Origin: an uncultured Mesorhizobium sp.
Lineage (GTDB): Bacteria > Pseudomonadota > Alphaproteobacteria > Rhizobiales > Rhizobiaceae
DNA: 41,615 nucleotides
NCBI GenBank assembly: GCA_937958475.1
Contig: CALFXR010000064.1
Span: 1 to 41,615 of the forward strand
Direction: 5' to 3'
The notes beneath the pieces were generated by a model. That model made no database searches, was not told the DNA's origin, and saw only the letters and a program-made list of their open reading frames with translations. Both the position numbers and the translations under genes were made by a program. Positions 26,051-34,030 of the stretch are shown here, in pieces (the stretch's first letter is position 1; every line of letters begins with the position of its first letter).

Positions 26051-27649
26051 ATGGCCAACGAAGCGGTGCGGCCGGAGTTCCGCCGCCTGATCGACGAATG
26101 GGCGCCGGTCCGTCAGATCGGGCAGGGGTTCACGTTCACGGAGGGGCCAATCTGGCACCCGCGTGACCACTACCTCCTGTTCTCGGACATGCCCGCCGAC
26201 GTGCGACGGCGCTGGGACCGTTGGGGCGTGCGCGAGGCAATGCGTCCGTCGAACAAGGCGAACGGGCTGACCTATGACCGCGATCTCAACCTGATCGCCT
26301 GCGAGCACGCCACCTCCTCGCTGGTCCGCTTCCGGCCCGACGGCGTCCGCGAGGTGCTCGCCACGCATTTCGAGGGCCGCGAACTGAACAGCCCCAACGA
26401 CGTCTGCGTGCGTTCCGACGGCTCGATCTACTTCTCCGATCCCTGGTATGGTCGCATGCCGGTTTACGGCGTCGAGCGGCCGCGCCAGCTCGGCTGGCAG
26501 GGCGTCTTCCGACTGCGTCCGGGCCAGGTCGGCGGCGACCCGCAACTCGTCGTCGACCGCTACATGTTCTCCCAGCCCAACGGCCTGTGCTTCTCGCCGG
26601 ACGAGAAGCGGCTCTACGTCAACGATACCGAGCAGGCCAACATCCGCGTCTTCGACGTCGCCGCGGACGGTTCCCTCTCCAACGGCCGCGTCTTCGCCTC
26701 CGGCATCAAGGATTCGCTGAAGCCCGGGGTGCCCGACGGCATGAAGTGCGATGCCGAGGGCAATGTCTGGGTAACTGCACCCGGCGGTATCTGGGTCTAC
26801 GAGCCGAAGGGCACGCTGATCGGCAAGATCGATGTCCCGGAACTCGTCGCCAACCTGCACTGGGGCGGCGCCGACTGGCGCACGCTGTTCATCACCGCGA
26901 CGACGTCGCTCTATGCCGTCGAGACCAGGGTCGGCCCGCGGCCGGAGCCGTTCATGCGCGCCGATGCCGGGGCGGGGCAGGCTGGGTCCTCGCAAACCGC
27001 ATCGTCGTCGTCGGCCCCGGCAAAGCCGGCCCCCGGGGGTGCCGGTCTCCGCCTCGATCCGTCGCGCTGCGCCATGATCATCCAGGACATGCAGAACGAT
27101 GTCGTCATGGAGGGCGGCGCCTTTGCGTCGTCCGGCTCGCCGGCGCACTGCCGCGAGCAGAACGCCATTCACAACGCCGCGCGGCTCGCCGAGCGCTGCC
27201 GCGCGCTCGGTATCCCGGTCATCCATGTCTGGTTCGTCCGCCGTCCGGACGGCCGCGACATGACGCTGAACGCCCCGCTCTTCGAGGGCTCGATCGACGC
27301 CAACGCCATGGTCGAGGGCACCTGGGGAGCGGCCCCCGTGCCGGGATTGGAGCCGAAGCCTGGCGATCATATCGTGCGCAAGAACCGGATGAGCGCCTGG
27401 GAGGGCACGACACTCGAGACGATCCTCAAGGCCGAGGGTCGCGACATCATCATCGAGACCGGTGCCTGGACCAACATGTCGATCGAGCACACGGCGCGCA
27501 CCGGCGCCGACAAGGGCTATGTCATGGTCATTCCGGAAAACGCCTGCTCGACCATGAACGCCGACTGGCACCGGGCCTCGATCAACTACGCCATGCAGAA
27601 CGTTGCCGCGGTTTCCGACACCGACGCCGTGCTTGCCGCGCTGGGCTGA
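26051..27649 (+). CDS. Fusion: SMP-30/gluconolactonase domain + isochorismatase-like hydrolase domain
   Basis: This 532-residue protein has two enzyme parts. Residues 1 to about 300 form an SMP-30/gluconolactonase propeller, with metal ligands visible in FTEGPIWHP, LNSPNDVCVRSDGSIYFSDPW and VPDGMKCDAEGNVWV. A linker rich in Ala, Ser and Pro (about 308-333) leads to an isochorismatase-like domain (about 335-532). That domain keeps the catalytic aspartate D346 (IQDMQND) and lysine K444 (IVRKNRMSAW). Serine S477 (WTNMSIEHTAR) sits where cysteine hydrolases have the nucleophilic cysteine. It could therefore be a true isochorismatase-type hydrolase, an altered amidase or inactive. Together the parts could open a lactone and act on the product. 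GGGAGG precedes the ATG; it is the last gene of the long run. Confidence 0.87.
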   Translation: MANEAVRPEFRRLIDEWAPVRQIGQGFTFTEGPIWHPRDHYLLFSDMPADVRRRWDRWGVREAMRPSNKANGLTYDRDLNLIACEHATSSLVRFRPDGVREVLATHFEGRELNSPNDVCVRSDGSIYFSDPWYGRMPVYGVERPRQLGWQGVFRLRPGQVGGDPQLVVDRYMFSQPNGLCFSPDEKRLYVNDTEQANIRVFDVAADGSLSNGRVFASGIKDSLKPGVPDGMKCDAEGNVWVTAPGGIWVYEPKGTLIGKIDVPELVANLHWGGADWRTLFITATTSLYAVETRVGPRPEPFMRADAGAGQAGSSQTASSSSAPAKPAPGGAGLRLDPSRCAMIIQDMQNDVVMEGGAFASSGSPAHCREQNAIHNAARLAERCRALGIPVIHVWFVRRPDGRDMTLNAPLFEGSIDANAMVEGTWGAAPVPGLEPKPGDHIVRKNRMSAWEGTTLETILKAEGRDIIIETGAWTNMSIEHTARTGADKGYVMVIPENACSTMNADWHRASINYAMQNVAAVSDTDAVLAALG

Positions 27650-27660
27650 GCCGGGCCGCA

Positions 27661-27682
27661 CCGCGTCGCGGGCGGGACGCGG
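27661..27682 (+). terminator. GC-rich hairpin after the long operon
   Basis: CCGCGTC (27661-27667) and GACGCGG (27676-27682) form a perfect 7-bp stem with an 8-nt loop, 12 bp after the last stop codon of the + strand run. No T-run follows, so it is a weak intrinsic terminator or an mRNA-end stabiliser. The remaining 186 bp up to the convergent small gene show no gene. Confidence 0.35.
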
Positions 27683-27868
27683 GTTGAAGGGCCGCGGCTG
27701 GGGATGCTTTCGCCGGACGCCTTCCTCTCTCGTCCTTCGGGATCGGTTTCTCCCGGAATCGGAGAAGAGTGGGCGGAGGCGCTGGAGAAGCGACGGCCGC
27801 GCGTTCGACCTGCCGGGCCGGGCGTCAAGAGCCGACCCATGACTTCGGCAAGGCGTGTCGATCCCAGA

Positions 27869-28033
27869 TCAGCCGCTCGTGTCTTCGCCCGTCGCGGCAT
27901 CGCGGCGGCGGATTGCGTCGCTGGCGCCCTTGCGCTGCTGGTCCTTCGCGGCCTTGCGGATCTGGTCGAAGCGGTTCTCTTCTATGTCCTTGGGCGCCGG
28001 CTGGGCGTCGGCTTTCTTGGTGAACGTGATCAT
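27869..28033 (-). CDS. Small hypothetical hydrophilic protein (54 aa)
   Basis: A 54-residue frame starts ATG at 28033 with GGAGTGAG 4 nt upstream. The product is highly charged (ENRFDQIRKAAKDQQRKGAS, then RRRDAATGEDTSG), with no membrane segment, and looks disordered or helical. I do not recognise a family. It lies 84 bp downstream of another small gene on the same strand, both behind groEL. The overlapping + strand frame has no comparable start signal. Ribosome site and composition favour a real gene, but it is short. Confidence 0.5.
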   Translation of the reverse strand: MITFTKKADAQPAPKDIEENRFDQIRKAAKDQQRKGASDAIRRRDAATGEDTSG

Positions 28034-28117
28034 CGGTCTCACTCCTGGCTCAGAATGCATGCGGGAGGCACGCCGGGACGGGAGTCCCGGCGACAGCCGT
28101 TTCGGGTCGAGCGAGCC

Positions 28118-28510
28118 TTACGCGGCGAGCGCGGTCGCGCAGCTTTCAGCGCCGCGCTTGTCGGGGGTCTTCTGCCCCGGCATCGTAGCCCATCCGCCGG
28201 CTTCGACGAACTGGCGCTTCTTGTAGCCATCGGTGATCGCCTTGAATTCCACCAGTCGCGCCGCCGCGTCCGGTGCCGCGTTGAACCGTTCGACGCAGAT
28301 GGCGGACGCCAGTTCCCCGCGCGCGACATCGCCGGCGGTCATCGCCGCCGCGCGCGAGGTGCTGCCGGTTACCCATCCGCCCCAGCTGAATCCGACGACG
28401 ATCGCCGCGAGGATCGCGCCGACGCACGCCCAGACGAGCATCGATTTGCTCGGCTGGTAGTCGTCCCAGCGCTGGGACATCGTTCTCTTGCTGCTGCTCT
28501 GCATGGCCAT
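28118..28510 (-). CDS. Small single-pass membrane protein of unknown function
   Basis: This 130-residue protein starts at ATG 28510, supported by AAGGAG 7 nt upstream; the frame is open 69 bp further. A polar N-terminus (SSSKRTMSQRWDDYQPSKS) precedes one membrane helix (about residues 24-45, LVWACVGAILAAIVVGFSW). A periplasmic tail of about 80 residues contains two cysteines (ICVERFN and ESCATAL) that could form a disulphide. No family recognised. It lies 72 bp downstream of groEL on the same strand, so heat-inducible read-through is possible. Confidence 0.7.
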   Translation of the reverse strand: MAMQSSSKRTMSQRWDDYQPSKSMLVWACVGAILAAIVVGFSWGGWVTGSTSRAAAMTAGDVARGELASAICVERFNAAPDAAARLVEFKAITDGYKKRQFVEAGGWATMPGQKTPDKRGAESCATALAA

Positions 28511-28582
28511 GGTCGTGCTCCTTGCTGATTGCTGTTGAAGGTCGGCCTTCCGGCCACGATGACCGAATGGTTCAGGCACTGC

Positions 28583-30214
<1,632 letters not shown>

Positions 30215-30264
30215 GATGTTCGTCCAGTTTGGTCTCGGGATCGGGGAAAGTGCGGAGCGGCGGT

Positions 30265-30582
30265 TCAGGCGGCCTTGTCGGCGGCCATTTCGCTCTTTTC
30301 GACGACGCCCATGATGTCGGCCTCCTTCATGATCAGCAGATCCTGGCCGTCGATCTTGATCTCGGTGCCGGACCATTTGCCGAACAGGATCGTGTCGCCC
30401 GCCTTGACGTCGAGCGGGATCAGCTTGCCGCTCTCGTCGCGAAGTCCGGGGCCGACGGCGATCACCTTGCCTTCTTGGGGCTTTTCCTTGGCATTGTCGG
30501 GAATGATGATCCCGCCCTTGGACTTGAGATCGCCTTCGGCGCGTCGAATGACGACGCGGTCGTGAAGTGGCCGGAATTTCAT
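30265..30582 (-). CDS. groES: Co-chaperonin GroES (10 kDa)
   Basis: This 105-residue lid protein of GroEL begins MKFRPLHDRVVIRRAE at ATG 30582. The mobile loop is KSKGGIIIPDNAKEKPQ, followed by GKVIAVGPG and the closing IKIDGQDLLIMKEADIMGV. A tail of ten extra residues (EKSEMAADKAA) makes it slightly longer than the usual 95-100. No strong ribosome site is seen. It is the first gene of the groESL operon, 50 bp before groEL, under the CIRCE-controlled promoter. Confidence 0.98.
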   Translation of the reverse strand: MKFRPLHDRVVIRRAEGDLKSKGGIIIPDNAKEKPQEGKVIAVGPGLRDESGKLIPLDVKAGDTILFGKWSGTEIKIDGQDLLIMKEADIMGVVEKSEMAADKAA

Positions 30583-30637
30583 AGGGAATCTTTCTGGGGT
30601 CGGCGCATAGGGCGACCACATTGGCAACATAGCGCGT

Positions 30638-30664
30638 TTGGCAGTCGAATGTTAGGAGTGCCAA
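30638..30664 (-). promoter_or_regulatory. CIRCE operator (HrcA binding site) of groESL
   Basis: Arms TTGGCAGTC (30638-30646) and GAGTGCCAA (30656-30664) on the + strand are separated by exactly 9 nt. This matches the CIRCE consensus TTGGCACTC-N9-GAGTGCCAA with one mismatch in one arm. It lies 55 bp before groES and directly follows a -10 hexamer, so HrcA bound here would block transcription start until heat or misfolding stress. Confidence 0.93.
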
Positions 30665-30665
30665 G

Positions 30666-30671
30666 ATTATA
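30666..30671 (-). promoter_or_regulatory. -10 element of the groESL promoter
   Basis: On the - strand the sequence reads a perfect TATAAT, one base before the CIRCE element, placing the start point inside CIRCE. No clear -35 match is visible at 16-18 bp; the region upstream is AT-rich. Confidence 0.7.
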
Positions 30672-30967
30672 TTCTTCACCGTTTGATAAAATCGAACCAC
30701 ATAATTTTGCGGTGATTTCTTCGGAGTTTTTGCAGAAACTATGCTGCTTTTACCAAATTCGTCTTTGCCGAGCGCCGGAATCGACGGCGGTTTCGCCGCG
30801 GGCGACGAGGAAAATCTCGACGTCGCCTTGTCTGCCGCGCCGTCGAATCGTCGTGCACGACATAGCGATCCGGCCGGTCCGGCTTTTTCCCGCGTCAGGG
30901 ATTTTACCCGCTATTCGTCATCGCGCTTGCGACGGCACTTGCATGGCGGCCCGAAGGCGGTCGTCGC
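30672..30967. other. Intergenic stretch without a recognisable gene
   Basis: About 300 bp separate the groESL promoter from the end of the flavoprotein gene. The part next to groESL (30672-30760) is AT-rich and probably holds upstream promoter sequence. The rest is GC-rich; open frames across it are arginine- or serine-rich without a ribosome site. I see no RNA gene or clear terminator. Confidence 0.5.
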
Positions 30968-31858
30968 TCATGTTTCGGGGAACACCAGCGAGCGGTGCAG
31001 TTGCGCGCCGGCCCAGGCGCCGTCGGCGACGGCGAGCGAGACCGAGTGGGGCACTCGCGCGGCATCGCCGCAGGCGAAGACGCCGGAAATGCTGGTCTCC
31101 CTGGCCTCGCTGGTGCGGACCTGCACGCCCATCGGCGTCTCCATCAGCGCGCAGCCCATCGCCTCGGCGATGCCCGTTGCGGGGATTGCGCGCGAGGCGG
31201 TGAACAGTCCGGCGAAGGCGAGCAGCCGGCCATCTGCGAGGCGGATGTCAGCCTCGCCCTCGAGGCCGGCGATCGGCGTCTCCTCGATGGCGACGCCGCG
31301 CCGCTCGAGGTCGGCGCGCGCGGCGGTCTCAAGCACGAGCGCGCCGTTGGGGAAGAAGGTGATCTCGCCCCATTCGGGCAAGAGCGCCGCCTGATGGACC
31401 GACATCGGCCCTGCGGCGACGACGCCGATGCGGCCGCGGCCGAGCTCGTAGCCGTGGCAATAGGGACAATGGAAGACGCTTCTGCCCCAGCGCTCGGCGA
31501 GGCCGGGGAGGGGCGGCAGCTCGTCCCGGACGCCGGTGGCGAAGAGCAGACGTCGGGCAAGATGGACGCCGCCGCCGGCGAGCGTCACGGAGAAATCGTC
31601 GCGTATCCCGGCCGCGGCCTCGGCCAGCCCGTCGATCCAGGTCAATGTGGGATAGGCCTCGAGCTGGCGTCGGGCGGAACTCGCGATCTCGGCCGGATCG
31701 GCGCCGTCCTGGCCGAGGAAGCCGTGCGAATGGCTGGCGAAGCGGTTGCGCCTCAGCCCTGCGTCGACGACCAGCACGCGGCGGCGAGCGCGCAGCAGCT
31801 GCAGGGCGGCGGCCATGCCGGCATAGGAACCTCCGACTATGATGACGTCATGCAACAA
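30968..31858 (-). CDS. NAD(P)/FAD-dependent oxidoreductase, thioredoxin reductase-like
   Basis: This 296-residue flavoprotein has the N-terminal FAD motif (VIIVGGSYAGMAAALQ, residues 5-20), a redox-active pair CPYC at C131/C134 in HCPYCHGYE, and the closing FAD motif GVFACGDAARVPHSVSLAVADG. The overall plan is thioredoxin reductase-like. The NADPH-binding GxGxxG is altered (GVVAAGPMSVHQA), so the electron donor is uncertain. The start overlaps the end of the Rrf2 regulator gene by 11 bp, so the two are translationally coupled. A role in disulphide or thiol redox balance is likely; partner unknown. Confidence 0.9.
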   Translation of the reverse strand: MLHDVIIVGGSYAGMAAALQLLRARRRVLVVDAGLRRNRFASHSHGFLGQDGADPAEIASSARRQLEAYPTLTWIDGLAEAAAGIRDDFSVTLAGGGVHLARRLLFATGVRDELPPLPGLAERWGRSVFHCPYCHGYELGRGRIGVVAAGPMSVHQAALLPEWGEITFFPNGALVLETAARADLERRGVAIEETPIAGLEGEADIRLADGRLLAFAGLFTASRAIPATGIAEAMGCALMETPMGVQVRTSEARETSISGVFACGDAARVPHSVSLAVADGAWAGAQLHRSLVFPET

Positions 31859-32306
31859 GGCCGGTCTCCTTCCTGGCGCGTAACGCCTCGTGCCGCCGGG
31901 CGAAATCGGCGGCGAGGTCGCCCAAAGTGACAGAGGCGAAGCGTTCGAGGAGCAGCGCCTCGGCCTCGGCGAAGGCGTCGTCGAGCGCGGCGTTTACCGA
32001 CTGCTCGACCAGGCAGGCGGAATTCTCATGACGGTTGGCTATGGCGAAGACCGCGGGCTCGCCCAACGCCTCGTGGAGCTGGCGCAGGCTGACGGATGCG
32101 AGGTCGGCGCAGATGCGCCAGCCGCCGGCATGACCGCGATCGGAGGAAACGAGACCCGCCTCGCGCAGAAGGCCCATGGTGCGGCGGACTACGACCGGAT
32201 TGGTGCCGAGGCAATTCGCCAGCGCCTCTGAGGTCATCGGGCGGCTCTGCTCTGCCATGTGCAGTAGCGCGTGGAGGACGGAGGAAAGACGGCTGTCGCG
32301 TTTCAT
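31848..32306 (-). CDS. Rrf2 family transcriptional regulator
   Basis: This 152-residue winged-helix regulator starts MKRDSRLSSVLHALLHMAE, with recognition region TSEALANCLGTNPVVVRRTMGLLREAGLV and wing GHAGGW. Cysteines are C32, C66 and C98; the clustered triad that holds a Fe-S cluster in IscR or NsrR is missing. ATG 32306 is the family-typical start but has no ribosome site and may be leaderless; ATG 32372, with AAGGA upstream, would add 22 residues. A perfect palindrome abuts ATG 32306, suggesting autoregulation. It probably controls the coupled flavoprotein gene. Confidence 0.9.
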   Translation of the reverse strand: MKRDSRLSSVLHALLHMAEQSRPMTSEALANCLGTNPVVVRRTMGLLREAGLVSSDRGHAGGWRICADLASVSLRQLHEALGEPAVFAIANRHENSACLVEQSVNAALDDAFAEAEALLLERFASVTLGDLAADFARRHEALRARKETGLVA

Positions 32307-32325
32307 GTAACATTCAATGTTACAT
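32305..32325. promoter_or_regulatory. Palindromic operator at the Rrf2 gene start
   Basis: Arms ATGTAACAT (32305-32313) and ATGTTACAT (32317-32325) are perfect inverted repeats separated by 3 nt. The site overlaps the first base pairs of the Rrf2 gene and is AT-rich in GC-rich surroundings. Its size fits a dimeric winged-helix regulator, most simply Rrf2 itself. It could also affect the divergent MFS gene 125 bp away. Confidence 0.75.
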
Positions 32326-32449
32326 ATGTACGCCGCGGTCAAGCCGCCGCCTTCGCTTTCCAACCGCGCCATGTCGCTTTCCTTGCCTTCGGCCGGCGAA
32401 AAAGCGGCGATTGTCACAGGGAAGCGACTCCCGCCCGTCCCCGGATCCC

Positions 32450-33649
32450 ATGGCAACGCAGGTACGCCATCCCGTCTGGCTTCCCGCCGTTCGCCCGCCC
32501 GGCGCGCGCACGTTCGCGCTGCTCTATGCGCTGGAATCGATCGCGCGGGCGTCTATCTCGAGCGTCATACCGATCCAGGCCTACGACCTGCTGAAGGACG
32601 AGCAGCAGGTCTCCATGCTCTATACGCTGGTGGCGTTGCTCGGGCTCTCGGCGACGCTGTTCATGCCGATGGCGATCGCGCGCTTCGCCCGGCGCTTCGT
32701 CTACACGGCGGGCATCGTGTCGCTGATGGCCGGCTCGCTCGCCTTCCTCGCCGACACGCTGCCGACCCAGGTGGCCGGCATGCTGCTCCGCGTCATGGGG
32801 GCGAGCGCGCTGTCGATCACGCTCAACCTCTACATCATGGACCACATCCGCAAGACCGAATTCGTCTCGGCCGAATCGGCGCGCATGGCCTGGTCGACGC
32901 TGAGCTGGACGGGCGGCCCGGCGCTCGGCGTGTTTCTCTATTCGCACTACGGCCTGTGGGCGGCGCATCTCGTGGTGCTGGTGTCGGCGACGGTGCTGCT
33001 GGCGCTGTTCTGGTACTTCCGCCTCTCCGACAATGTCGCCATCCGGCCGGGAAAGGTCCGCGCCGCCAATCCGCTCGCCAACATCGGCCGCTTCGTCCGC
33101 CAACCGCGGCTGCGGCTCGCCTGGCTGATCGCGTTTGGCCGCTCGTGTTTCTGGACGACCTTCTTCGTCTACGGTCCGATCCTGATGGTGGCGACGGGAG
33201 AGGGCAAGCTCGCCGGTGGACTGCTGGTCTCTGCCGGCAACGCGCTGCTGTTCACTGCGCTGGTCTGGGGCCGCGCGGGAAAGCGCTTCGGCGCGCGCAA
33301 CGTCATGGCAGGCGCTTTCTTCGTCCTCGCCGCGATGCTGCTGCTTGCCGGCCTGGCCGGCGAGACGTCGCCGCGCACCGCGGCCGGCTTCCTGCTCGCA
33401 TCCGCCTTTTTCGCCATCGCGCTCGACGCGCTGGGATCCACCGCCTTCATGCGCGCCGTGCGCGCTTTCGAGCGGCCGCAGATGGCGGCGGTCTATCGTA
33501 CTTATCTCGACCTGTCGGAACTCCTGCCGCCGCTCGCCTATTCGGTGGTGCTGGCCTTCTTCGGGCTCGGCGCGGTGTTCGTCACGCTGTCGCTGTTCTG
33601 CGCGGTATGCGGGCTGGTGACATACCGCTACCTGCCGAAGTCGATGTGA
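32450..33649 (+). CDS. MFS transporter
   Basis: This 399-residue inner-membrane protein has about twelve hydrophobic segments, for example FALLYALESIARASISSVI, MLYTLVALLGLSATLFMPMA, and the last pair near the C-terminus (VVLAFFGLGAVFVTLSLF). The loop FARRFVYTAG after helix 2 resembles a weak MFS motif A. ATG 32450 is the first good start; there is no clear ribosome site. It is divergent from the Rrf2 regulator. Substrate and direction of transport cannot be told. Confidence 0.87.
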   Translation: MATQVRHPVWLPAVRPPGARTFALLYALESIARASISSVIPIQAYDLLKDEQQVSMLYTLVALLGLSATLFMPMAIARFARRFVYTAGIVSLMAGSLAFLADTLPTQVAGMLLRVMGASALSITLNLYIMDHIRKTEFVSAESARMAWSTLSWTGGPALGVFLYSHYGLWAAHLVVLVSATVLLALFWYFRLSDNVAIRPGKVRAANPLANIGRFVRQPRLRLAWLIAFGRSCFWTTFFVYGPILMVATGEGKLAGGLLVSAGNALLFTALVWGRAGKRFGARNVMAGAFFVLAAMLLLAGLAGETSPRTAAGFLLASAFFAIALDALGSTAFMRAVRAFERPQMAAVYRTYLDLSELLPPLAYSVVLAFFGLGAVFVTLSLFCAVCGLVTYRYLPKSM

Positions 33650-33655
33650 GACGGG

Positions 33656-34030
33656 CTACTTGGTGCAGCCTTTCTCCTTCTCCACCTTGCGGATGCGGGC
33701 GATGTTGTTCTGCTCGTTGCCGTTGAGCGGAAGCGTGGCGGCATCGTAGGTGGTGCAGTCGGAATTGTCGAACATCTGCTGCGCGGCCGCGCTGCGGAAG
33801 CACAGGCCCGCCTCGTTGTAGATGTTGTTGCGCACATACCAAAGGTTCTGGCACGACAGCTTGCGCAGGTCGGAATAGGCGAACACCTCGCGGTCTGGGC
33901 AGCCGGTCGAGCCGAGGTCTTCATAGCAGGCGGCCGATGCGGCCGCAGGCATCGCCAGCGGCGCCGCGACAAGGGCGGCGAGGAAAACGCTGGCGCGGTG
34001 GCGGGCGGCGGGCGCGGTGCGGTCAGTCAT
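33656..34030 (-). CDS. Small secreted YARHG-domain-like protein
   Basis: This 124-residue protein has a signal peptide (hydrophobic SVFLAALVAAPLAMPAAASA, cleavage near ASA|AC). The mature part contains YSDLRKLSCQNLWYVRNNIY and NEAGLCFRSAAAQQMFDN, the pattern of the small extracellular YARHG domain, with several cysteines. ATG 34030 is preferred over 34042 because it forms an ATGACTGA overlap with the end of the oxygenase gene. The molecular role of YARHG proteins is unknown; a cell-envelope location is likely. It converges on the MFS gene with a 6-bp gap. Confidence 0.75.
   Translation of the reverse strand: MTDRTAPAARHRASVFLAALVAAPLAMPAAASAACYEDLGSTGCPDREVFAYSDLRKLSCQNLWYVRNNIYNEAGLCFRSAAAQQMFDNSDCTTYDAATLPLNGNEQNNIARIRKVEKEKGCTK

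Noticed and set aside
24998..27661. 887-codon antisense frame opposite the MBL and SMP-30 genes
   Set aside because: The + strand genes carry clear catalytic motifs and ribosome sites; the antisense product is Asp/Arg/Gly/His-rich with no domain.
27704..28528. 274-codon + strand frame opposite the two small genes behind groEL
   Set aside because: Arg/Ala-rich, no ribosome site, while both - strand genes have good sites and the larger has a clear membrane helix.
28544..28555. GGCC-TTCC-GGCC hairpin behind groEL as a terminator
   Set aside because: Only a 4-bp stem and no T-run; too weak to call.
30229..31203. + strand frame of 324 codons over the groES promoter region
   Set aside because: It runs antisense through groES and the CIRCE promoter and ends in Arg-rich sequence; no ribosome site or domain.
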